64,000 bases of DNA from Trichoplax sp. H2 (taxonomy: Eukaryota; Placozoa; Uniplacotomia; Trichoplacea), in contig NOWV01000238.1 in NCBI GenBank assembly GCA_003344405.1, positions 1-64,000 on the forward strand, given 5' to 3'. Below, piece after piece: positions 11,968 through 25,045 of this stretch; positions within the stretch are counted from its first letter, which is position 1, and the number at the start of each line of letters is the position of its first letter. Under the pieces are notes generated by a model. The model made no database searches, had not been told where the DNA came from, and was given only the letters and a program-made list of their open reading frames with translations. Made by a program: the position numbers and the translations under genes.

Positions 11968-14900
11968 ATGGAGGTAAGGCAAAATTTACCAAGGAGAATC
12001 TTCTATTTATTAGCCATTAAACTCTTATTTTTACTGCATTTGGATATCGACATGATTCAAGGAGAAATAGCATTAGGAAGTGAAGAGAAAAAAATGTTCA
12101 TGATGGAGTAGTGTAGAGGACAGTAGTTGCCAATGTATTGATCATATTGGAATATGGATACTGTACTTTTATATTAATTATATGCAGTCGTCGAAGGCTG
12201 CGTTGTTAGATTAGCCAAGGACTATGTGAACAAGTCCTTGGATTAGCCTACTATATTTCTAGCTAGCAGTTGCTAAATCATGCCTACCATCGTCACAGAT
12301 GCCTAGGCTTGTATTCAGCCATTCAGTTGTAGTGATTATTTCGACAAATAATGGAGTGCATAACAGATAGAGTCATGATAAGGGAGAGATGATTGATGTT
12401 GTTCATTGGTTGAGCGGGATCGATCAAAATGTTTACCCTTTTACCTACGTACTGGATAAACTATGTAAAATGTGCTATCTTGAGACTACTTATATTGCTC
12501 TTTTCCAATTGTTTTATATTATTTCTACTATTTTTCTTCATCGATTAGGATCCTTACGAGCCTATGCAAGTAGATATACAAGACAATGTAGACGGTGAAA
12601 ATGAAAAAGAAGCGATCATCTCGGATATTACGGAAATGGTAAACGATTGCTTACGATATACTGCTAGCTACTGTAGTTCACCATAGTAATACTGACATGC
12701 AGTACAGTAATGTTGTATATAGAATTCGATATTAAATCATAATTTTCGGACTGTTTGTTGCATTGAAGTCGAGTACTAGTTACCAGCTCGGATACTGATA
12801 ATACAGTAATGGTACAAAATTGTTGACGTTACACTTCAAGTTGATTTAGAAACTAATGCTGCCATGGAGTAATATCATACGCGCTTGCACACTACATAGT
12901 ATATTGATCAGTGCACCTAAATTGCCGAAATATCGTACCCGAATTATATAAGACTGTCTGTTGCATTGAGATCTAGAAGTAGTTACCATCTCGGATATTA
13001 CAATAATGGTACAAAGTGGTTTTGAATGCACAGTCAGTTAGTTAAGAAATGGATGCTACCATGTAGTAATATCATGTACAATATTAAATAATTATAATTC
13101 CACTGTCAGTTCCACTTGAATGTAGAAGTAGTTACCATCGCGGATATGACAGCAATGCATAAGATTGTTTAGGATGGACTGCTAATTAGTTTAGTATACA
13201 ATGCTGCCATATTGTAATGTTGTGCACAGAATAGCAAGTTGAATTACGATTCTTGAGATTATCTGTTCCAATGACATTTAAAAGTTGCCATCTCGGATAG
13301 AACAGTACTAGTGCAAGATTGCTTAATATATACTAGCTTGATTTAGTAAGCTAATGCTGCTGTAAATTAATGTCATGCATAGTACTTCTTGGCAAGTTAT
13401 AATTCTTTAAACTGTCTATTAATTCGTTGCATTGAAATTCATTATAGGAGTTTGATGCGTTAATTGCCAACTATGAAGGTTCCGCTAAGATATCAAGACT
13501 TATTTATGTAGCTGATCATTGTCCACCGTTTAAGTTAGAGGCACTCAGGTTCTTAACTGCAAGGCAATTTAAAACTGTTTCATTAAAGCAACTACTGTAA
13601 CTAATCGAAATTCTATATATACGTATATAATGACTAGACTTGCTATAAATTGCGTAATGGAGACTTCTAATATTAACCTCTACGTTTCATTGGTTGAAAA
13701 ATTCAATTCATATTGGTATGTTCAAGCTGCAATAAATTGCTAGTTGATGTTAGCTGTAGTAGTTATACAGTATAAAACTACCGAAATGATACCTCAATCT
13801 CAATCATCTCTATACCACCTATAAATGTTATACACTTCATCTTTATTGCTCACTTTGATATAATGTTGCCTAATAAATCTTGATTTTAGTGCATCAACTA
13901 ATGCTTCAAAACCAATTGAAATTAATAAAAAATGGCTAGACACAACCAAAAGATCTGCAGCGATTAAGGTTTGCAACCTTCTTATTTCAATAATAAAATA
14001 AGCTTTAGTATAATTATGCATAATAATATGCAAACTGATCACAATTATAATTTCCACATAAACCAATATCGTTCTTCTGCATACTCCTTGTTAATAGACT
14101 GAAACGTTGGAGAACGATTTGAAAAGCTTTAAAAGTAACTCTATCAAAGAGAGTATACGGTAAAATAATATTCTCCCGCATCTAACCTCACCTATTATTT
14201 GACACTAATGCCGACTCAGTTAAATTTTAATTAAACTGCATTATTTAATTTAATTTATTTACATTTGATCAGGAGAGGTTATAATGATCTAGGAGACCAT
14301 CAACTTTCTTGTGGCGAAATTAGGTGATGAGAGAATGATTTAGCTATTATATTTTAGATATTACTAATAACTTTAGTACTAACATGCGTACAGTAAAGTC
14401 TTAGGGCTGTGCAATCTACTTTTCTTGAATGTTTACGTTTATTCATATAATAAAACTTTCATTTTTATATCCAATTTAATGATATTCTGTAAATCTTGTA
14501 GTCTATCCCTGCAAAGTTTTATTAGGGCAAGAGACTACTGTACCTCACCAAGGCATATCATAAATATGTGCATTAGCGTTATTAAGGTAAGAAATTTTGA
14601 AGTTTTACTGCCATAATTATTTCATAATATTGCTAAAATAGAACAACGTTGAAATCAATTTAAGAGAATATATTCTAATAAGAAGCTAATGATTTTTATA
14701 TTTAATAAAGAACATTTAAAGTGATCAATCGTAATAATCAATTATTTGTAGACGAGTATACAGCAAAAAAGTTGGACTAACGTATTAAGTTATGCTAGTA
14801 AAGCTGAATCCATACCCGAACTAGAAGACGTAAGTAGCTTAGTTTATTATACGGACTAGCAGATTTTGTAGCCCACAGGCATCAATGTTAATATCTGCAA

Positions 14901-16557
14901 GTGTAATATGAAATTTAATCTCGAATCCTTATTATCACAGATTTGTAAAACTGATCAGTACAAAAATGTTAAAACATTCCTAAACTGTACATCAGGTAAG
15001 CTATAGAAAATACAGGTGATAAACATTTCATGCATTTAAAATTTGTATTATTCTATATGCACGTATTTACAGGATTGGCTCAGCTTGCGCAAAAACGATA
15101 TCAAGTAGCTGCACGCCGTTTTCTAGAAGCAAACTATGAAGACTGTAGTTTTAATGAGGTTAATTGTGAAAAATTTTGTAATATAGTTATTAGGAATACG
15201 ATACAGTTTCAGTCAATTTAGTAATCGTAACTGTTTGCTCTGTATACTTCTAATAGATACTTACCGCTAACAATATAGCCATATATGGAGGTATTTGCTC
15301 ATTAGTCTCTTTCGATAGAAAAGAGCTACATTCGAAGGTCATTTGTAGCAGGTAAAACGAATGTATTGAATGTATAATCAAAATAAATTGTAACGGCTAC
15401 ATGATTTAGGTGGTATACATAGTACTTAGTACATTATCGTTATTTTATGTATACTATCATACTGTTTATTAATTGGTTAATAGCTATTTCCTATGTGTTC
15501 AATTTACTGTTTCTACGTTCGTGTACAGCTCCTTTAAGTTATTTCTGCAAGCAGAACCTGTGCTTCGTGATATTATTTCCCAGTTTTACGAAGCTAAATA
15601 CGCGGCTTGTTTATCCTCTCTAGAGAAATTGAAGGTTAGCACTCTGTACCTATTTCACAACTTCAGCTTCAGTTTTTTATTAAAATTTTTAAAAATTATC
15701 TATTCTAGAATGGCCTCTTGTTGGATATCTACTTATCGTCGCACATTAACACATTATATACCATGATTAGAAATAAAGCTCTTAAACAGGTTTCTAAACT
15801 ATTAATAAGGGACTTTTATTTTTATACTCATTCCAGTTTATCGTTCACGTTAACTAAAGTACATGAGATCAATAAATACTCGTATTTCTATGTCAGTATT
15901 GTAGTCCATATGTGCTGGCCGACTTACGTCGTATGGCTGTCGCTTTTAATACCACTGTTCCAGATTTAGAGAACGAATTGACAGCGCTCATTTTAGATGG
16001 ATTTATAGATGCTCGGATCGATTCTCATAATAAAGTCTGTTAAATAATTTTCGAATTCAATTTCTATTACACAATTCTTTCGGATATATTAATTTATTTT
16101 ACGATCCTTTAAGGTTTTACATGCTCGCGATATCGATCATAGGACATCAGCTTTCGAAAAAGCTTTATCGGTAGGAAAGGATTATCAAAGAAGAATGAAG
16201 GTAAAATACAGTATTGTAATATAAATTCACGATTTCTATAGGACATTGCAAGTCCATTGTTATTATTAGATTATGGGTCATATAGCTTCTCTATCGTAGT
16301 TTTAATAATAACGCTTAAATTAAAATCTCTGTTACACGGAGTTATATAATTCACTTACTGCCTTGTTAACATATTGACGAGTATATATCTTTTTTACTAA
16401 CATTTTAGGCCCTCATGTTGCGATCTATCGTACTTAAAAATAAAATCGTCGTCAAGGTAATAATCCATATGTCATAAATAGAATTCGAGTACGTATTTCT
16501 TATACAACTCATACTTTTTTATAGACATCCTCTGCAGAGAACGAAAATAATAATTAA
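11968..16557 (+). CDS. GPS1: COP9 signalosome complex subunit 1
   Basis: CSN1 is a PCI-domain scaffold of the COP9 signalosome, which removes NEDD8 from cullins. Exons: 11968-11973, 12549-12638, 13448-13548, 13638-13715, 13890-13968, 14098-14159, 14273-14323, 14502-14586, 14752-14829, 14941-14995, 15073-15158, 15257-15351, 15529-15634, 15709-15789, 15897-16034, 16114-16200, 16409-16456, 16525-16557. The sum is 1359 nt, 452 aa, slightly shorter than vertebrate CSN1. Diagnostic stretches are EPMQVDI at the N-terminus, [64 protein letters not shown]-like [10 protein letters not shown] and [16 protein letters not shown]. The TPR-like half is followed by the PCI domain at about residues 245-405. 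Exon 1 codes only two residues, and the exon 3 donor (GTTCTT) is weak. Likely regulatory DNA lies in the duplicated palindrome block upstream. Confidence 0.95.
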
Positions 16558-16952
16558 TACATCCCTAGGGCATTCCCATCAGTCTAAAACAACAGTTCAA
16601 CCTTTGTTAATACAAATATTGGTTATATTCACTTCTACTTTAGGTTTAAGTTGCATAATAAATAATTTTACAACAGAGCGTGTCTAACCTTCGCTGGATA
16701 TATAAAATATTTTATAATAATAGCGTTATCAACTGAGCTGATTTGTTGTAACGTCGAGTATATTACCTGTACAGCGTAATGATCATGATCGGAAAAATAG
16801 TGTTCGAGTAAAGTGAGAATCAGTTTTGATTATGTGAATAACGATTTAATTGTTGTGAAAATACAAATAAACTGTAACGTTGTGATCAGAGATTCTTGTA
16901 GTATTTGCATTGCTTTCAATCGTTGTTGAACCGCGTAACTTGCTGAAGTTAT
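16558..16952. other. 3' flank of CSN1
   Basis: AT-rich, with AATAAA at 16657-16662 and 16866-16871 as possible poly(A) signals for CSN1. Nothing coding was seen before the candidate ATG at 16953. Confidence 0.4.
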
Positions 16953-17583
16953 ATGAGTTTTCGACTTGCGATAACTAATGGAAATGTTGACCAGAAACGG
17001 CCAATTTATTTAAGTACTTACGACAGAGTAAAGGTAAAAAATTAAAATTAAACTTTCCAGTTAATATAAATTTCTTTATTTTTACTGACATACCATACCT
17101 GCATCTGATAAAATTTGAAAATTTATAAATAAATTACATATTTTCAAGAATATTTCAATCAATCAATTGTTTTAAACCACTGGCTACATACTGTATACTG
17201 TGCACTCTCATCACCCATTGACTAGCTATGTAGCGGCCATACTACATAATCTAGCTCGTTACTCCTGATTCTAGCCGGAACACGTAGAGTAAATATCAAT
17301 CGTATATATAATACAAAAATGAGGTCTTGTGCTAATAACATAACACTTAAAACTTTTCAAAATAATATGACTGTATAATCGAATAATTCTAAGAGAAAAT
17401 AAAAAATGTTCTGATATCTAGGCTCCTATTTCAGATTTTAGAAAGAGTATCAGAGAATATCTACTACTACATTTGAAGTTGATATTTATCTATCGTCTTT
17501 TAACTCAAGCTAACTTATTACTTGAGTGTAATGTGCTGCATAATTATTTTCAGTCAATTTTTTCTCTTCTTTTAGCTGCTTAA
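16953..17583 (+). CDS. Possible two-exon small gene, tail antisense to DUS1L
   Basis: Exon 1 is 16953-17033, beginning MSFRLAITNGNVDQK and ending STYDRVK at a GTAAAA donor. Exon 2 is 17422-17583 in matching phase 0 after a GATATCTAG acceptor, starting APISDFRKSIREYLLLH. Together they give an 80-residue frame with a hydrophobic C-terminus. The last 74 bases (17510-17583) overlap the final DUS1L exon on the other strand. No family is recognised. Exon 1 looks coding. The end of exon 2 may be fortuitous, because it mirrors a real exon. Confidence 0.3.
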
Positions 17584-20500
17584 AAGACGGTAATTTCCCT
17601 TCCTTGATAAGTTGTCTGGTTTTAAATATAAAGTCATGACCTAAGGAATGAAATAAAATATACAATCAGATGTTGATCTTTCTAACAAAGCAATTGCATA
17701 ATGAAAGTTAACTATAGTAGAATATCACTATACCTTTACAATCGACTACTTCATTGTATGTCTTGCTCTTGCAACATTTCCTACACATGCCATATTCACA
17801 ACGTGTACCACTTGGATTGCTGCTGCAGTTGGCACATGGCTTGTATTTAAATTCTAAGCATACAAGTATAACAATGACATCCATGTCAGAAAATTTTCAA
17901 AGGTGTAACGAAGCTAGAAAATTAATTGGATCCATTAAAGATAATACAAGCAAGAGTGAATGCATAATGCGGATGTTTGGTAAAATGAAATTGTGTACTA
18001 TGATACCAGTTCGTTCCCTCTTGCAACCATTGCTTTTAATTTTATTTCCTTTACGTTTGATTCTGGCTTTTCGCGATGCCTCTATATTTTTTCGAATAAC
18101 TTCCTCATCTCTTTCCTGCCTTTCGGATGATTTTTTGGATGAATGACTGAATTATAGTATGAGGCAGAGAATAATTATTAAGGTATAAACTTGATAAGTA
18201 ATCACATTTTTCTATCATTAAAGACATTTTCTAACCGAGCGCAATAAAGAAATCCTCTAATACCTTGGTCTTATGTATGGTTGACAAATCCAATAAGGTA
18301 ATTTACCTTGGTTAGCAACTGCTGTTTGCTCTTCAGCCTATAAAATTAAAGAGTGCAGTACTTAACATGGAGCATAAAACTGTTAGCTTTCAATCAGTAA
18401 ATACTAGATAGCAAGGAATTACTGTAGTCTACGTCAAAAAAGATATGAACTTTCACATAGGCAACAAATTTGTAAGTTAGTCAAGGCGTCAGAGTCTTAG
18501 CCGAGAACTACCATCTGTACGTACAATTGTACGTTGCTTAAATTCTGTATTGACTGCTACAAGTGCTTCCAAAGACTTTCCAGTTGCAAGTTTATTTCGG
18601 AGATCAAGATGGCGCTGAGTACTGTAAACAAAGTACTTGTATGTTAAAGTTATGAATACATATATTATTACCAAAAATGACTGCGGCTCTTTTTTGACTA
18701 GCGAATTTGCAACGTACGGGTATGTAATTTCAATATGCTAACCCGTGTATCCAAATTTTAAACAAATGTCCTCTCACACTTGATAAAGTACAGGGAAATT
18801 GATGTACTATTTGGAGATACTCTTCAGCAACTTGCCAGCAGGAAACTTGTTTACCGGAAAATAAGGCTGGATTGGTTAGTATACCCTCTGTAGTGGATAC
18901 AATAAGAAGCGTTACAATATCTTGTAGGCCGAATATTGCAATCGTATTGATTTTTAAAATACCAGCAGACATAATGCCATCAACACCGGTAGCGGTAAAA
19001 CATCGCTCTAAATCTTCAAAATACTGGATATTCCCGTTAGCAAATACCGGAATGGATAAGCTATCTCTGCAATAAATAAGATAGCGTTCAAGATTAATTA
19101 GTACAGTGACATGAAAAGTGATATGCAAATGTTGCAAAAATACGTTTTTTGATGTTAATATCTAGGTGTATTTTTAAGCTTGCGTAGCATTTCATTTACT
19201 TTATAACTTTAATAAAGTTCCAATCAGCTAATCCAGTTAATTCCTTTTTCTGTTCTCTAGTTCTTCCATGGACAGTGAGTAACTAGACGAACGTTGACAT
19301 AAACAATCACGAATCAAACTAGTATTTTTACCATAAAATTTTAAAGAGATATTATTCGTTCATCTCAACTTGAAAAAGTCCCATTTTGTAACGTTTGTCC
19401 TACTAAAAAACATTTACCAAGTTTCTATCCTAGTATAATTACCTGACACCCGGCTTTTTCTAGCAATTGAGCGTATTTGACTGTCTTGTCCAATTCATTA
19501 AAAATCCGAATTTTACATGTCACAGGAATTTTCAAATTCTGATGAAGATGAGATACTAAAATAACAAAGGTAACAGATAGATGATATTATTAACATAGTC
19601 TACATGTATAAACTGACACGATGTTTCACAGCTCGGTTAGTTATTCACTTTCTCGAAAATTGTTTAGTATTCGTCATTACAGCGATTCTTACCAATTTTT
19701 TCCAACAATTTCCAATCATCCTGTAAGAAGGCACCATAATGACCTACCCGTATACGATATGGTCGAAAAGAGTTATCTGCTGATAGGTTATTGCTAATTG
19801 CAAGAATTTATTTTATATTATTATACCTCGCTTTGCAATAGCTTGCGGGCATCCAAGATTTAAATCGACTGCGTCACAATGTGGCTCTACAATTTTAGCC
19901 GCTTTTAGTAAGGTATCTGGATCGTTACCGCAAAACTGCAATGAAAGATATTATTCTAAGTGTTTGATTTTAGATATGGTAGGTCTTTATTGATAGCGCA
20001 ATCTACCGTCCGTTGTATTATGCAAGTGATCTACATACACCACAGTAAGAATGGCTAGTAAAATACAACATTACAGTTTCTAGCTTATTAAACGTAAGTA
20101 AGTTACACACGTATGGCATGTAGGTAGCACAGTAATACGTTAAAATTGATGATTATCACGGTCATTTAACTTCTACTATCCTATTTAACGGTATCGTCTA
20201 TCGTCGTTTACGTATTGGATATATCATCAACCTGTACAATTAATGGTCGATCTTCCGGACAAGTCTTAAAGTTTTCTCTCCTATAGGTCGCATCACGAAT
20301 AAACACTGCAGAGTGTAGCATTGGAGTATAGCATAATTGCGCTCCATAACGACGACACAATAAACGCCAGGCCTAATTCATCACAACATGTCACTTAGTT
20401 AAAACTCTGCAATGAAGTTATTGATCATGCCTATTTTATCATGGTTATACATGCAATTCAGTGGACAACAATATAATTAGCACAAACGAATAATGCATGT

Positions 20501-20644
20501 TTGACAGCTTGTTCAGCACACACTATCAGTCATCTATCTTACCAATTCCGATTGATCCACCATAGGTGCCACTACATATTTAGCTTGCTGTAGAGCTTCT
20601 CTCCAAAATTTCATTCCACTCGATTGACTTTGGCTAAGCGACAT
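17510..20644 (-). CDS. DUS1L: tRNA-dihydrouridine synthase 1-like
   Basis: FMN enzyme that reduces uridine to dihydrouridine in tRNA (Dus1 type, D-loop positions). Exons, 5' to 3': 20644-20543, 20372-20232, 19935-19827, 19743-19693, 19555-19443, 19282-19200, 19066-18963, 18887-18743, 18621-18525, 18337-18307, 18254-18236, 18146-18007, 17853-17734, 17640-17510. The sum is 1386 nt, 461 aa, near the vertebrate length. The TIM barrel shows [43 protein letters not shown] with the catalytic Cys at about 110, [17 protein letters not shown] and NPALF. The C-terminal Dus1 Cys cluster (about residues 385-406) has the pattern CANC...C...CRKCC. A 19-nt microexon (18236-18254) is required to keep the frame. 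The final exon overlaps a candidate + strand ORF. Confidence 0.94.
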
Positions 20645-22350
20645 TTTTATCCAATATTTTCTATGCTAAGGATTCAGTATTACAGTATCTTCTGGTCACG
20701 TTATTCAACTTGAATGCTGATAGAACTGAATACAAACTTGTTACAAATTTTGGCATTAGATAGAACTTGAATTCGCAGTAATGGCTAAGTCGATGGATAA
20801 CCTATGCCATAGTTTCCAATCCTTGATGAGAAGGCAGCAACAGACTGATCTCGATTTTACTGTACGTCTGCAGAACCTTTGAACAGGAACAGAATTGAAA
20901 GTGACTGCATTGACGTAGAAATTGAATACGCTTTACTATCAACGCGTACGCTTACCTTAGTAGGCCAATAGACCATAAGTACAGTACAGATTGTCTTTCT
21001 GTCTGTTACATCAAAAGTTGAAAGTGGCCGCCATAAACTTGAGCGATCTATATACAGTATAGGGGTTTTTGGAGCTTCTACGATGAAGTAATACACTTGC
21101 TATAGTAGTGCTACTGTGCAGTAAGTAGTGTGCGAGATGCATGTATTCAAAAATATCATATGTACTTCTCTCAAACATAAAAAAAAGCCCTAGAGGCTAG
21201 GGCTGTAGCAGAGACTTTTCACATTTTCGAAGTCGCAGACTGAAGGGACCGCCAGAGACTGTATCCGCAAGCAGAAATTTTGATAAGCTTTACTATGAAG
21301 TGGTGCTCTTGTCCTAGTAGCGTTACTGTACAACGTATGCAGTTCGTTGTGTGCAAAATGAGCTGTCACACAACTGAGTTTCGTTCTTATTCGATAGCCA
21401 GAAAGAAGGTGACATCATTTTCACTTACCATGGTGTAGATGAACATCTCTCCAAGTTCAAAAAATTACTGCTACAAATAACGACAAAATCAGGTCCCATA
21501 ACCATCAACTTCAGTATATTTAGGTATGTCAGCATCCAGGATTGGAAATGGCTTTCATAGACAGTACAGTAGGTGGAAATTTTGACACTATTAACCATGC
21601 ATTCATACTCGTGTTAACAGTCCTTTCAAGACTACGAGCAGCGTGCAAAATTTATATCATCAAATTTAAACAAAAAGTGTATAAAATCCCCAAAATAGGG
21701 TGACCAATTATTTGCACGGTGGGTATACTACAGACCGTAGGACATACGGATATCAAAATACTGCAATCTCATTAGAATACGCCATTGCTAATGATGTCTA
21801 CTGCTTAGGATTAAATTCTGTTAAAGCTCAAGCAATTACTACTGCAAATAATGACAAAAGTCAGTTTCTATAATTATCAACTTTATGTCATTGCAATACT
21901 GTCCATGTTCATGATTTGATTGTGGTGATTTCATTGTAGATTATTGCCCGAAGATGAATACTAATTAACCTCAACGAGCAGCAGTGCAAGTCTTAGAAGA
22001 ACAAAGGTATACGCTTATCATGTATAATTAATTATATCAACGACGTAATGTTATGTAATCTTCGCCAAGTTAATCATACCCAGGATTGAAGTATAACTAT
22101 TACTGTTTCCTATGCAAGCTATATGCTATCAATAACTTTATTATAGGCTTGATGACTGTATCGATTGAGAATAAATAAAGATTGACTACAATATATGGCA
22201 AGCAATTGTAGAGATCCTCTTAATTTTGACTGACGTAAAGGTTGATGATTGATTCATTCTAGGTTAAAAATTATTACGCGATAATGTACCTTAGAATCGA
22301 TACCGAAAGCAAAGAAACATTAATATTATCGCGTTATCCAAGCACGAGAT
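20645..22350. other. Intergenic region upstream of DUS1L
   Basis: No credible exon chain was found. Scattered TACAGTA/TACTGTA motifs lie within about 480 bp of the DUS1L start (around 20673, 20860, 20980, 21050 and 21115). A perfect hairpin lies at 21186-21204 and is listed separately. The remainder is AT-rich. Confidence 0.45.
21179..21204 (-). other. Terminator-like hairpin
   Basis: AGCCCTAG (21186-21193) and CTAGGGCT (21197-21204) form a perfect 8-bp stem with a 3-base loop, next to a run of eight A (21179-21186). Read on the minus strand this is a stem-loop followed by eight T, the shape of a bacterial intrinsic terminator. In this eukaryotic setting the role is unknown; chance or a small structured RNA are both possible. 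Confidence 0.5.
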
Positions 22351-25045
22351 CATGGATGGTATCATTCTGTAAGTATAGAATAGTCTAGAATGGTTCTGCT
22401 AATGTGGAAATGCAAAATGGCGATACGTATATAATCAATATGTCTTCCCCTATTCTTCTTCTACAATACAGTACTGTATGTTATTTTTACACGTATACTT
22501 AGCAATTGTTCTAAGATTGATCGACAGTATAGACTGTATAGTATGCCAGTGAAATAGGATAAATATCATTCTATCTCAAGCTATCATGTAATTTTATGCT
22601 AACAAAAGTCAGCACATCTCCTCTTCTATAGTACCTGTACACTGCAGAATTGATCGTAAATGCTTACCGACATCATGTTACACCAGTAAGATGGAAAATT
22701 TCATTCTCTCTTTTAGCTTTCGTATTTAGTTAATTTTATCATGAATAAACGTTTGCATATTTCCTCTCCGATATTGCTTATACACTTTATATTAGAAACT
22801 GTCTTAAAGGTCAATCAGTTATATCACATCAGTAAAATGGGAAAACATCATTCTATCTTCTGACTAACTAATGCAGTTTGCAAATGCTGTGTAAAAATAG
22901 CAACGCACACTTACAGTACACGAAATAGAACGTCAATGACAACATAGGTGGATATTAGAAGAATCAGTTGAAAGTAAAACACACCATATATATTGCTTGC
23001 GCCTTGCAATTGCAGTCCACCGTAAGGCTTGTCTGCAGTATTGTAGAATGGGCTATATATGATATCAGTTACCAGAGTTCCGAAAAAAGGAAAATTTTGA
23101 TGCTTGTTAGTTCTCGGGCGGGTTGTCAAGTAGCGTGATCCTTTTGTAAAACTCTATCTACTACATTAACAGGTTGAATGCCTTACTAATTATTCTTAAT
23201 ATTTCACAGTTATCGCACTATTTGGATTATTCATCAGTTACTACAGCTCAGGTTAGTCCATAATAATAGCTCCGTTAGATATTATCAATTTTTCTGTTTC
23301 ATTACTAGCATTGGAATCGCTTCTTTATCGATTCCATGTAGCTGTATCATGATTAAATCGTATTATTTAACCTACTGGACTAATTTTCTATTTACTCTAT
23401 CTCAATGCTAGATGGATCATACTTGAAATTAACCTATACGATTACTTTTGTGATAATTGCACTAATGTACTTAGACTATTGGGAGGTAAGAACAGCATAC
23501 TTACGCTATAAATAAGTAAAAAGAATAACGAATGTACTCAAGTATGATTTAAAGGGATAGGAGACAAACTCTTTTGAAAATGTAGTACCGTTATCCTTAT
23601 CTGACAACTTTTTATTTTCGTAACGTTCGTTGTAATGTCGAAATGTACTTTACACTGTACCAAAATTCTAGTGGATAGCCTGATATTATAGTGACATAGA
23701 CTTAGCTTGGCACAAAATCAATTGAGTTAGAAAATTGTATACTGGTCATTACGTATGTACGGTAGATACTACAATAGTATTTGGTTGTGTTACTTGAGGT
23801 TCTTAATAAATCTTGTCAAAACGAATTCAAAATCATGCTTTATATTTGGCCTAATTAAAACTCTTTTTCTTATTTTTATCAATTATGCGCGTATATTCAA
23901 TAGCAATGCGTTTTTGATAAACATGGATGTGGAACTATCACGTTAAAGAGCCAAAGCCTAATGCAAAGATTATTTAATTTACCGTATGCTCGATATAGTA
24001 AGTATTGCCTTATATCGGTGTCATAAATTCATATAAAATCTATATGGACTAGATTTATATTCTGAAAATTCCATAATATTGATCTTTTGTGTGTTTGTCG
24101 GTTTTATGAAGGAACATACTTGATAATTCTTATGATGTACATTATCTATGATATAGTCTAATAGATTAGCTAAAATATTTAAGTACACTTAGAAACAATG
24201 TATTAAGTTTAACAAAGTATCTAAGAGTAATCAGCTTTGATACTGTCTACTTAGTAGTTCTTTGTCTTTACATAATACTTCATTTAGATTATTAGTCTAT
24301 ATACACTAAAACGTATTAGTACATTCGTAGTACGTTCTTTGGCTATTTGTGAAGTTACTCTTATTATGAGTACTCTTGTTAGGATATAGTAATTAGTGTT
24401 GGATTTGATCGCCATTGCGATGTTGTAATATAAGGAGCCTTAACCGTGGATATGGTAACGTGTAGATATATAGAAGGCTATATTTAATATCAATCTCTTT
24501 ATGTACATGTATAGTTATTGCAAATATAAGTGAAATTCAAGAAGTTACAGTCGAACACGATAATGTGCGATACTTTGGAATGAGCCATCAAGTGAGTAAT
24601 TAATCATTTAAAAAATCTTATTACCGTATATCTTTTATGCTGTTCTGTTATTATGATTCTGCTGTATCTACTAGATCCGATTACTATATTAATTTTATAT
24701 AAATGCGCTCTATATAGATTGAACTAGTTATCAAAATGGCTACGAGACAATACTTTTACCACTATTATAAGAAATTTTATAGTCTTGACTTTTTGATACA
24801 GTTTCCTATATTTTTTTTCAGGTAATGTTACATTTCAGCCCGGGATATAGCTTGCCTTTAACCAATAACAGTACATTTGGAGATTGCAGGTAATGAAATA
24901 TTACAGCTTAGTCATGCTATTTAATTACTGATTAATTATAGAATGAATCGATTGAATGATTTTTATTTTGACTTTCTTCTGCAGCAAACATTATAAAATC
25001 GCTGAGAAAATATCTGAGTTTCTCCAGATAAAGTGCGAACTTTAA
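22351..25045 (+). CDS. Unrecognised membrane-type gene, structure partly resolved
   Basis: Phase-compatible exon pieces are: ATG near 22351 (MDGII, donor GTAAGT); about 23211-23252 (IALFGLFISYYSS, acceptor TTTCACAG); about 23411-23484 (LKLTYTITFVIIALMYLDYWE, donor GTAAGA); about 24515-24591 (EIQEVTVEHDNVRYFGMSHQ, donor GTGAGT); about 24824-24891 (HFSPGYSLPLTNNSTFGDC); and a last exon from about 24986 to the TAA at 25043-25045 (KIAEKISEFLQIKCEL). The middle, between 23484 and 24515, needs at least one exon that I could not place. Two hydrophobic stretches near the N-terminus suggest membrane helices, followed by a polar domain with an N-glycosylation-like NNST. The family is not recognised. 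The last three exons are the best supported. Confidence 0.4.

Noticed and set aside
17754-18146. 130-codon + strand open frame
   Set aside because: It lies opposite two firm DUS1L exons (17734-17853, 18007-18146) and their intron; it is a mirror frame with no family features.
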